DNA of 7,875 bases from Planctomycetaceae bacterium (GTDB lineage: Bacteria; Planctomycetota; Planctomycetia; Pirellulales; Pirellulaceae), in contig PANG01000051.1 of assembly GCA_002708345.1 (NCBI GenBank), forward strand, positions 1-7,875, read 5' to 3'. A program made the position numbers and the translations under genes. The notes beneath the pieces were generated by a model, which made no database searches, was not told the DNA's origin, and saw only the letters and a program-made list of their open reading frames with translations. Positions 1-5,591 of the stretch are shown one piece after another; positions within the stretch are counted from its first letter, which is position 1; each line of letters starts with the position of its first letter.

Positions 1-6
1 TCTTGC

Positions 7-11
7 AGGAG
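7..11 (+). promoter_or_regulatory. Ribosome binding site of the DsrE-like gene
   Basis: AGGAG stands 7 bases before the ATG at 19 and favours that start over the GTG at 13. A second GGAG at 15-18 could serve the ATG at 25 instead. Confidence 0.6.
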
Positions 12-18
12 CGTGGAG

Positions 19-492
19 ATGTCGATGGTCAATCGAAAATTTCTGGGTGGGATGATTCTCGGTCTGCTGGTGCTTGTCAGCGGTTGTGCGGAATCAAATG
101 CAGTTAGTGTGGAAGCTGTCGCCGCGGGTCCCGGGACCGTTTTACTGAGTGTCACCAGTGATGCCAACGTGGATCCGCAATCGGTGAACATGGCTCTCAC
201 CCTGGCCGGGTTTTGCCTGGACGAGAACTACACCGTGGCAATCTTCTTTAATGTCAAGGGAGTGCAGATCCCCACGACAGGATTCCCGGAGGACCTGGCG
301 TACGGGGACCACGCGCCTTTCAAAGAGCAGATAAAAGCACTCGCCGACCGGGGAGCGGAGATTCATGTCTGCCCGGTTTGTATGGGAGACCTGGGGGTCG
401 AGGCGGAGGACATCATGGAGTCGGCGTTCGTGACCAGCAAGCCGAAGCTCTTTGCGCATGTTGGCCCACACGCGACCGTTTTCAGTTACTAG
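19..492 (+). CDS. DsrE-like family lipoprotein (exported)
   Basis: This is a small alpha/beta protein resembling the DsrE/DsrF sulfur-relay fold but made as a lipoprotein. From the ATG at 19 it has 157 residues. A short basic start (VNRK) is followed by a hydrophobic stretch and a lipobox LVSGC with the lipidated Cys at residue 23. The mature part begins with a strand (GTVLLSV), then a helix (ALTLAGFCL), a strand (YTVAIFFNVKGV), and a helix leading to GAEIHVCPVC, where DsrE-type proteins usually keep a conserved Cys. Here there are two, C118 and C121, in a CxxC arrangement, plus C66. The end (ATVFSY) matches the last strand of the fold. AGGAG at 7-11 lies 7 bases before ATG 19. ATG 25 also has a GGAG 6 bases upstream and cannot be excluded; GTG 13 is too close to its site. 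Family DsrE proteins move sulfur between cysteines, usually in the cytoplasm, so an extracytoplasmic thiol or persulfide role is inference. Confidence 0.82.
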   Translation: MSMVNRKFLGGMILGLLVLVSGCAESNAVSVEAVAAGPGTVLLSVTSDANVDPQSVNMALTLAGFCLDENYTVAIFFNVKGVQIPTTGFPEDLAYGDHAPFKEQIKALADRGAEIHVCPVCMGDLGVEAEDIMESAFVTSKPKLFAHVGPHATVFSY

Positions 493-507
493 GCGGGGAG
501 AGACAGG

Positions 508-2193
508 TCACTTTTGATCTGGAGCGTGCCAGCGAGCGGTTACCATGTTGCGGCGCTTGTTCACTTCCAGCACCTCGGCGAAATCAATCTTTTTTCCCAG
601 CATTTCAACATCGTCGATCCCGGCAATTTCCACAATTGCCTCCTCCTTGTCGATGCTGGCATTAATGGTCACGGCTGCCCCGATGTTGTCAGTGAGCCAG
701 CGATCGAGGTAGTCCATCAGGACGTACTCCGGATCGTCGAACATGCTCTTGATGCCCGAGAGTGATTCCTCGGTGACACCCTCGAGAATCAGCTTGGTCA
801 TCTCGTCCTCGAGGTTCTCGTTCGTCGCGACGGCGTCATCTTTCCCAAGCAGGTTGCCAAATCCGGGAATCCCCAGTACACCGACCCCCGTTAATGCAAG
901 GTCGACCGTGGTCCGGGGAATGGAAAAACGCACTTCTGCCGTCTTGCCCTTGCTGAGGGTCTGGACATCTCGCAGGATCGTTGACAGGATCCGAGTTGCC
1001 AGGGCCTGCGGACCGGTGGCCACATTGCCAAGGCGAGAGATCTCCTGTTTCATCGTTGCAAAACCACTCTCGATTTCGGTAATAAAGGTTTTGGCGGCTC
1101 CCCTGCCGGTGAATGTTGCCGTGCTGGACACGTCAAACCCGTTGCCAACCTGGATACCCATTGCCAGCCCGGTCAGGGTGCCGCGTGCCGAGGCAACGGC
1201 CTTGTTGAATGCCCCTGCCTGGTCGGAATTAAACTGGGTAATCGCCTTGTCAAAGGTGTTCATATTGCGGGGGACGAATCCGACCAGCACCGGGTAGCTG
1301 GAGTCCAGGAAATGGAAGCCGCCCGAAGCACGGCTTTTGCCATCCTGTCTGACGGCTCTCCGCACTGACTGCTCCGCGCCAAAAAGAAGTGTCCGATTGT
1401 TGATCACGTAGAGAGCAACAGGTGGATGGTTGTTTTCATAGGGGTGGGAAACATAAAAAATGTTTTGCTTGAGCGTTGTCTTGATCGGTTTCCGCATCCC
1501 ACGGTTTTGGGCCTCAAAGATCTTTGCCAGGTTATCGGTATTCACGGGCCGGGTGAGTCGCAGGAGCACGGTGAAATCCATGTTCATGGGACTTGCCGCT
1601 TCGCGGTTGTCGAGTACCGTGCTGAAGCTCGATATGCCATAAGCGATGCTTTGGATATCACGGGGAGAAATACCTTGCTTGATGATCTGATCGAGCATCT
1701 GCTGCAGGCTGGGGACACTTTCAAGGATGCTGCTGCCAAGATCGGACTCGAGCACCTCCTTCAGGCGAACCCGTACAAAGATCTCCGTGTTATCTGGCAT
1801 GTAATCCAGTTCGGTGGTGGAAACAGGTTCGGGCAGGAGAGCCACCAGCAGGAGAATGATGAGGACCATGACGGTCGAGCCAGTCCCGATCAGAAGCCAG
1901 TTCCGGTTACCTCGTGGCCGGGCCGGGCTGGCTTGTTGGAACGCTCTGGGGACGCGATCTTCACCGACCGTATTCATGGCAAAGGGAAATGCCGCCGGAG
2001 CCGGGGGGGGATTGGCCGCCGCCGCGGCGGATGCGATTGCGTCGCTTACCGGCAGCTCCTCGGTGGCAGGCTCCTTGAGCAGGAAGGTGTTCTGGCACTG
2101 TGGACAGACGACAGTCTTTCCCAGGTACCCGGCACTTGGAATAGAGAGTTCAGTATTACATTCCGGGCAGGGAATGGAGAGTTTCTGGTTCAT
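508..2193 (-). CDS. Membrane-anchored zinc-ribbon protein with large exported domain
   Basis: This 561-residue protein is of unknown function; I do not recognise a named family over its full length. Residues 9-33 form a zinc ribbon with the spacing C9-x2-C12 and C30-x2-C33, like the short MJ0042-type ribbons common at the start of planctomycete membrane proteins. Residues 41-95 are a low-complexity Ala/Pro linker. A single transmembrane segment spans about 99-120, preceded by Arg/Asn residues, which puts the ribbon in the cytoplasm and about 440 residues outside. The exported part begins with YMPDNTEIFVRV (131-142), reminiscent of DUF3352-like proteins, and has alternating strands and amphipathic helices. 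A Gly-rich hydrophobic stretch lies near 436-450 and a compact beta-alpha-beta end at about 505-555. No catalytic motif is visible. It follows the Tat propeller gene after 29 bases and is probably co-transcribed. No Shine-Dalgarno sequence precedes the ATG. The stop lies 15 bases from that of the convergent DsrE-like gene. Confidence 0.85.
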   Translation of the reverse strand: MNQKLSIPCPECNTELSIPSAGYLGKTVVCPQCQNTFLLKEPATEELPVSDAIASAAAAANPPPAPAAFPFAMNTVGEDRVPRAFQQASPARPRGNRNWLLIGTGSTVMVLIILLLVALLPEPVSTTELDYMPDNTEIFVRVRLKEVLESDLGSSILESVPSLQQMLDQIIKQGISPRDIQSIAYGISSFSTVLDNREAASPMNMDFTVLLRLTRPVNTDNLAKIFEAQNRGMRKPIKTTLKQNIFYVSHPYENNHPPVALYVINNRTLLFGAEQSVRRAVRQDGKSRASGGFHFLDSSYPVLVGFVPRNMNTFDKAITQFNSDQAGAFNKAVASARGTLTGLAMGIQVGNGFDVSSTATFTGRGAAKTFITEIESGFATMKQEISRLGNVATGPQALATRILSTILRDVQTLSKGKTAEVRFSIPRTTVDLALTGVGVLGIPGFGNLLGKDDAVATNENLEDEMTKLILEGVTEESLSGIKSMFDDPEYVLMDYLDRWLTDNIGAAVTINASIDKEEAIVEIAGIDDVEMLGKKIDFAEVLEVNKRRNMVTARWHAPDQK

Positions 2194-2222
2194 GGGAGGT
2201 GAATGTCCCGTTACTCAATTTC

Positions 2223-3311
2223 TCAGAGGCGTTTGAGCTTTGAGATCCGACCACTATGGACCCACTCGGCCACGAAGATGCTCCCGTCCTTGCCAAAGCA
2301 GGCGTCATGGGGATGAACAAACTTGCCATCGATCCACTTGTCCGGGGCGTTACGGATCCCTCCCTCGGTGGTAATCCTCTTCACGTCATCACCGAGCCTG
2401 GCCACCACCTGGTTGTTTGCATCCAGCAGCGTCACCCGGGCGTGTAGTTCCGGGATCATGAGCAGGTCCTTCCAGGTGTCGGCATTGGCCGGCAACCCAT
2501 AACCGTCCTGCGTGGCAAGGTGCTTGCCATCGAGGGTCAGGTACTGGACCGTGTGATGTGCCCGGTCACAGATCACCAGCGTGGGATCCTTCTCCCCGCG
2601 GTTGTCGACCCAGATTCCATGCGGCGTCGCAAAGGTGCCTTTGCCATCACCGGGGCCACCGAAACAGCTTTTCCAGTTTCCGTCGCGGTCGTAACGATGA
2701 ACGTAGTAGGAACCGTATCCATCCACAAGTAGAAAGTCGCCATCCGGCAGGAAAGCAAAGTTGGTTGGAAGAAAGCGGTCCTGTCCCCAGATTTTTTGTG
2801 GCTTGGTATCTTCTTCTGGAGCGTAGACGCCTGATTGCATGGGAGCATGCTTCTGCCAGACGATTTCTCCGTTGAGGTCCATCTTGGCAAAAGTTTTGAG
2901 GTGCTGGTACGCACAGACATAAAGGAATTCCTCGCCATCTTCCTCGTGGACCTCGATACCGTGGCCCCCTCCCTGGAACTGGCTGCCGAAGGCGCGGACG
3001 AAGCGTCCCTTGCGGTCAAAGACAAAGATCGAGGGATGGTCCTTTTGGTCAGCCCGGCCCTCGTGGATCACGTAAAGCTGGCCTCGCTTGTCGACTGCCA
3101 CGTTATGCGTTGTCTGCCAGCTGTACTGCGAGGGTAACTCTGCCCATGCATGGTTGACCTCGAACTGGTGGTCCCCCTCGCCCAGGATGATCCGGGAATC
3201 ACTCTTGGCAGCCGTGATCACGGCGGGCGCGGCAATCGTGGCAACTGCCGCTGCAGAGCTGGCCTGAAGGAACTGGCGGCGTGAAAAGCGTGAGCGGCTT
3301 AAGTTCTTCAT
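2223..3311 (-). CDS. Tat-exported six-bladed NHL beta-propeller, peptidylamidoglycolate lyase-like
   Basis: The protein has 362 residues from the chosen ATG. It begins with a twin-arginine signal, S10-R11-R12-Q13-F14-L15, followed by an Ala-rich hydrophobic segment and an APA-type end near 28-30, so it is exported folded, possibly with a metal bound. The rest reads as six NHL-type blades at about 68-108, 114-150, 178-215, 227-263, 284-306 and 330-360. Blade motifs include HNVAVDKRGQLYV, NFAFLPDGDFLLVDG, HGIWVDNRG and HPHDACFGKDGSIFVAEW. Histidines H117, H231 and H333/H335 fall at blade starts, where peptidyl-hydroxyglycine amidating lyases hold their zinc ligands. Lyase activity is inferred only; many planctomycete NHL proteins are uncharacterised. 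An upstream in-frame start at 3413 would add 34 residues before the Tat motif and is rejected. AAGGA at 3321-3325 lies 9 bases before the ATG. The gene is divergent from the PQQ propeller at 3470 and probably leads the zinc-ribbon gene in an operon. Confidence 0.88.
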   Translation of the reverse strand: MKNLSRSRFSRRQFLQASSAAAVATIAAPAVITAAKSDSRIILGEGDHQFEVNHAWAELPSQYSWQTTHNVAVDKRGQLYVIHEGRADQKDHPSIFVFDRKGRFVRAFGSQFQGGGHGIEVHEEDGEEFLYVCAYQHLKTFAKMDLNGEIVWQKHAPMQSGVYAPEEDTKPQKIWGQDRFLPTNFAFLPDGDFLLVDGYGSYYVHRYDRDGNWKSCFGGPGDGKGTFATPHGIWVDNRGEKDPTLVICDRAHHTVQYLTLDGKHLATQDGYGLPANADTWKDLLMIPELHARVTLLDANNQVVARLGDDVKRITTEGGIRNAPDKWIDGKFVHPHDACFGKDGSIFVAEWVHSGRISKLKRL

Positions 3312-3320
3312 GGTCTGGAT

Positions 3321-3325
3321 TCCTT
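3321..3325 (-). promoter_or_regulatory. Ribosome binding site of the Tat propeller gene
   Basis: On the minus strand this reads AAGGA, 9 bases before the ATG ending at 3311. It supports that start, which sits directly before the Tat signal. Confidence 0.5.
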
Positions 3326-3354
3326 GGGACCCGGGAACCCGGGCGGAAAAGAAA

Positions 3355-3376
3355 AAATACTGTTCAACAAATACTG
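3355..3376. repeat. Direct repeat AAATACTG x2
   Basis: AAATACTG occurs at 3355-3362 and again at 3369-3376, a period of 14 bases with TTCAAC plus no other matching sequence between. It lies between the divergent starts and just upstream of the possible -10 box of the plus-strand gene. Tandem half-sites of this type can be bound by a regulator. An 8-base match in A/T-rich DNA may also be chance. Confidence 0.4.
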
Positions 3377-3389
3377 ATTCCCCTATGAT
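3363..3389 (+). promoter_or_regulatory. Possible promoter of the PQQ-propeller/DUF1080 operon
   Basis: TATGAT at 3384-3389 differs by one base from the sigma-70 -10 consensus. The best upstream partner, TTCAAC at 3363-3368, is a weak -35 box with a short 15-base spacer. Transcription would start near 3396, giving a leader of about 75 bases before the ATG at 3470 that holds the hairpin at 3401-3426. Confidence 0.3.
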
Positions 3390-3400
3390 GCCATCTTGCC

Positions 3401-3426
3401 CGGCAGGTGGCAATCAACTCCTGCCG
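3401..3426. promoter_or_regulatory. Inverted repeat/hairpin upstream of the PQQ propeller gene
   Basis: CGGCAGG (3401-3407) and CCTGCCG (3420-3426) are perfect reverse complements around a 12-base loop. There is no U-tract after it, so it is unlikely to be a terminator. It could be an operator dyad or a 5' leader hairpin. It ends 43 bases before the ATG at 3470. Confidence 0.45.
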
Positions 3427-3469
3427 TGAAGCGTGCGACGACAAAACTTCCATATCCTGGCGAGACCTG

Positions 3470-4777
3470 ATGATGAAACGTAACCTGCTGGTACTTTCCC
3501 TGGCCCTGGCTTTCCTGTCTGCTGACCTCCTGGAGGCCGAGAACTGGCCCGGCTGGCGGGGCCCACGAGGAGACGGCACCAGCACCGACCGGGGCGTGCC
3601 AGCGGAGTGGGATGGTGCGACGGGCAAGAATATCCTCTGGAAAACACCCATTCCCGGAAAGGGACATGCGTCCCCGATTATCTGGAACGACCGGGTCTTC
3701 GTGGTCTCCTGCCTGCCCGAGGAAAAGACCCGGGTGCTGGTGGCCCTGGATCGCCGTACAGGAACACCTGCCTGGCAACGGGAAGTTGTTGAGGCAGGCC
3801 TGGAGACAAAGCACTCGCTCAATAGCCGGGCTTCAGGAACGCCGGTCACTGACGGAAAATTTGTCTACGTCACTTTCTTTGAAGCCGATGGTCCCAAGGT
3901 GGATGCGCCAAATGTCGGCAGCAAGCGGCTGATCACGCCTGGGAAGATGGTCGTGGCGGCCTATGATTTTGATGGCAACCTTGCCTGGCGTGTCGCGCCG
4001 GGGACGTTCATCAGCGCCCATGGTTACTGTAGTAGCCCGGTGATTTTTGAGGACCTGTTGATTGTCAACGGGGACCATGACGGCGAATCCTACGTTGTTG
4101 CGCTGGATCGCAAGACCGGCAAGACGGTCTGGAAAGTGGCCCGGGAACACAAGACCCGCAGTTACGTTACCCCGCTGATCCGGACCATCAATGGCCAGCC
4201 ACAGATGGTGATGTCAGGCAGCAAGAGTATTGTCAGCCTGGACCCGCGTACCGGGGAACATTACTGGAAGATCGACGGGCCAACCGAACAGTTTGTTGCC
4301 TCGATGGTCTACGACGGGGAGCTCTTTTTCATGTCTGCCGGTTTCCCCACTTACCACGTGATGGGAATTCGGCCCGATGGCACGGGAGATGTCACCGAGT
4401 CGCATGTCGCCTGGCATGTGACCAGTGCCCGCTGCTATGTTCCCTCGCCGGTGCTGGTTGACGGCCACCTGTTTGTCGCCGACGACCGGGGCACGGCAAA
4501 CTGCTTCGCTGCCAAGACCGGTAAACGTCTCTGGCAGGCCCGGCTTGGCAACCATTTCAGTGCCTCGCTGCTTTCTGCAGGCGGCCATGCCTACCTGCTG
4601 GCGGATGATGGCACGATGACCATTGTTCGCCCGGGTGGCGAGGAGCCGGATGTTGTCGCTGTCAACAAGCTGGGCGAGTTCTGCTTTGCCTCGCCGGCGA
4701 TTAGCCAGCACAGCCTCTTTATTCGCGGTGAAAAGCATATCTACTGCATCGGGAAAACCAAGGCGGGTGGGGACTAG
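3470..4777 (+). CDS. Exported PQQ-like (BamB-like) beta-propeller protein
   Basis: The 435-residue protein has a Sec signal: MMKRN, a Leu/Ala-rich core (6-16), then LLEAEN, with cleavage likely near residue 23. The mature part opens with NWPGWRGPRGDGTS, the usual start of planctomycete PQQ-like repeat proteins, then a blade motif NILWKTPIPG. Repeat ends of the form D-x-x-T-G-x-x-x-W occur at about 94-102 (DRRTGTPAW), 213-221 (DRKTGKTVW), 258-266 (DPRTGEHYW) and 348-355 (KTGKRLW), with further blades at 161-173 and 405-427, consistent with a single propeller of seven or eight blades. No heme-binding CxxCH or quinoprotein disulfide is seen, so PQQ binding is not implied. The ATG pair at 3470 and 3473 directly precedes the signal peptide, whereas the in-frame GTG at 3407 would add a polar extension. 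No good Shine-Dalgarno site is present. The DUF1080 gene follows after 29 bases and is probably co-transcribed. The protein may bind sugars or act as a scaffold; its substrate is unknown. Confidence 0.9.
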   Translation: MMKRNLLVLSLALAFLSADLLEAENWPGWRGPRGDGTSTDRGVPAEWDGATGKNILWKTPIPGKGHASPIIWNDRVFVVSCLPEEKTRVLVALDRRTGTPAWQREVVEAGLETKHSLNSRASGTPVTDGKFVYVTFFEADGPKVDAPNVGSKRLITPGKMVVAAYDFDGNLAWRVAPGTFISAHGYCSSPVIFEDLLIVNGDHDGESYVVALDRKTGKTVWKVAREHKTRSYVTPLIRTINGQPQMVMSGSKSIVSLDPRTGEHYWKIDGPTEQFVASMVYDGELFFMSAGFPTYHVMGIRPDGTGDVTESHVAWHVTSARCYVPSPVLVDGHLFVADDRGTANCFAAKTGKRLWQARLGNHFSASLLSAGGHAYLLADDGTMTIVRPGGEEPDVVAVNKLGEFCFASPAISQHSLFIRGEKHIYCIGKTKAGGD

Positions 4778-4792
4778 TGCCCGCCGCTGGAC

Positions 4793-4798
4793 AAGGAG
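4793..4798 (+). promoter_or_regulatory. Ribosome binding site of the DUF1080 gene
   Basis: AAGGAG lies 8 bases before the ATG at 4807. It is the strongest such site in the window, and it decides against the GTG at 4777 that overlaps the preceding stop. Confidence 0.75.
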
Positions 4799-4806
4799 AG
4801 ATCGAG

Positions 4807-5586
4807 ATGAAGATCCGCCTGCTTTTCGTACTGATGATCTGCCTTTGCATCTTTCCGGGGGATGCCCGTGCGGAAGAGGGAAATCCGAACCAGCTGACAA
4901 AAGGAGAGAAGGCGGCCGGGTTTGCGCTGCTTTTTAACGGCCGTGACCTTGATGGCTGGAAACATTCTGGTAACTGGGTGGTCCAGGATGGCGTGGTCAC
5001 GCGGATGGGCAAGGGAGGTTCGCTGACCTACGAGACAGCGAAAGTCCCTGATGATTTTGAGTTGCGGTTCCAGTGGAAAGTAGCCGAGGGGAGCAACAGC
5101 GGGGTCTATTATCGCCCCGGCCAATACGAGTACCAGATTCTGGACAACAAGGTCCATGTAGATGGAAAGAATCCCCGGACCAGTGCTGCTTCGCTCTATT
5201 TCTGCATGGCTCCCTCGCATGATGCGACCCGGCCGGTGGGCGAGTGGAACGAGGGCCGCGTGATCTGCAAGGGGACGGTCGTTCAGCACTGGCTCAATGG
5301 GAAAAAGGTGATCGGCTTTGATTACAGTGACCCGAAATGGAAGTTCAATGTGGGCCTGCTCAAACTGCGAGGCGCGGAGCTGGCTGCCCGCGGTGGAAGC
5401 CTCTTCTTTCAGGATCACGGGGACCCGGTCTGGTACCGGGGTGTCAGGATGCGAACGCTCGGTCCGGACGACAAGCTCGATCGAACTCCGGTCACTCCGG
5501 CAACGATCGCGCCGGAGGTGCTGGCAGCGGAAAAGAAGAAGCTGGAGGGAATCCTCCAACGCCGCAAGCAACAGCAGGACAAGTGA
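4807..5586 (+). CDS. Exported DUF1080 / 3-keto-disaccharide hydrolase-domain protein
   Basis: The protein has 259 residues. A Sec signal (MKIRLLFVLM core, GDARA end) is likely cut after about residue 22. The DUF1080 jelly-roll covers about 37-218, with the family marks in order: FALLFNGRDLDGW (39-51), NWVVQDGVV (56-64), DFELRFQWKV (83-92), GSNSGVYYR (95-103), YEYQILDN (107-114), GEWNEGRVICKG (145-156), HWLNGKK (161-167) and LFFQDHGDPVWYRGVRMR (199-216). Some members cleave 3-keto-glycosides or 3-keto-disaccharides; others may only bind sugar. A charged tail at 218-259, ending KKKLEGILQRRKQQQDK, is probably helical and lies beyond the domain. A good Shine-Dalgarno site sets the start. The gene is the second of a probable operon with the PQQ propeller and is convergent with the next gene across 5 bases. 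No Gfo/Idh/MocA dehydrogenase, the usual partner that makes the 3-keto sugar, is visible in the window. The family call is firm; the activity is inferred. Confidence 0.92.
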   Translation: MKIRLLFVLMICLCIFPGDARAEEGNPNQLTKGEKAAGFALLFNGRDLDGWKHSGNWVVQDGVVTRMGKGGSLTYETAKVPDDFELRFQWKVAEGSNSGVYYRPGQYEYQILDNKVHVDGKNPRTSAASLYFCMAPSHDATRPVGEWNEGRVICKGTVVQHWLNGKKVIGFDYSDPKWKFNVGLLKLRGAELAARGGSLFFQDHGDPVWYRGVRMRTLGPDDKLDRTPVTPATIAPEVLAAEKKKLEGILQRRKQQQDK

Positions 5587-5591
5587 CCTGG

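Larger units (their letters stand above)
3312..3469. promoter_or_regulatory. Divergent intergenic control region
   Basis: These 158 bases separate the starts of the minus-strand Tat propeller and the plus-strand PQQ propeller, so both promoters should lie here. It contains an A-rich tract (3347-3357), an 8-base direct repeat, a TATGAT box and a short hairpin, each listed separately. No convincing promoter was found for the minus-strand gene. Confidence 0.6.

Noticed and set aside
1426..2202. Long open frame on the plus strand opposite the zinc-ribbon gene (also 743-1297)
   Set aside because: It is antisense to a gene with clear zinc-ribbon and membrane features, its product has no recognisable domain, and it is rich in Arg/Gly/His as expected of a shadow frame.
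2194..2316. Plus-strand GGGAGGTG followed by an ATG at 2203 opening a 37-codon frame
   Set aside because: It is antisense to the end of the Tat propeller gene and has no hydrophobic or domain features. The good ribosome site is probably chance, though a tiny antisense gene cannot be fully excluded.
3312..3413. Longer N-terminus of the Tat propeller from 3413
   Set aside because: It would place 34 residues before the Tat motif and abolish a normal signal peptide; the ATG at 3311 has its own ribosome site.
3401..3426. Rho-independent terminator
   Set aside because: The dyad has a 12-base loop and no following T-tract, and it lies between two divergent starts where no transcript is expected to end.
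3470..4777. True PQQ-dependent dehydrogenase
   Set aside because: The repeats match the BamB-like/PQQ-like family, but the vicinal-Cys and heme-binding features of quinoprotein dehydrogenases and their longer size are missing.
4777..4806. GTG at 4777 overlapping the preceding stop as start of the DUF1080 gene
   Set aside because: AAGGAG 8 bases before ATG 4807 and the signal peptide beginning there make the downstream start far better.
4774..5571. Long open frame on the minus strand opposite the DUF1080 gene (also 4214-4900 opposite the propeller)
   Set aside because: The sense strand encodes strongly conserved family motifs over the full length; the antisense products show no family features.
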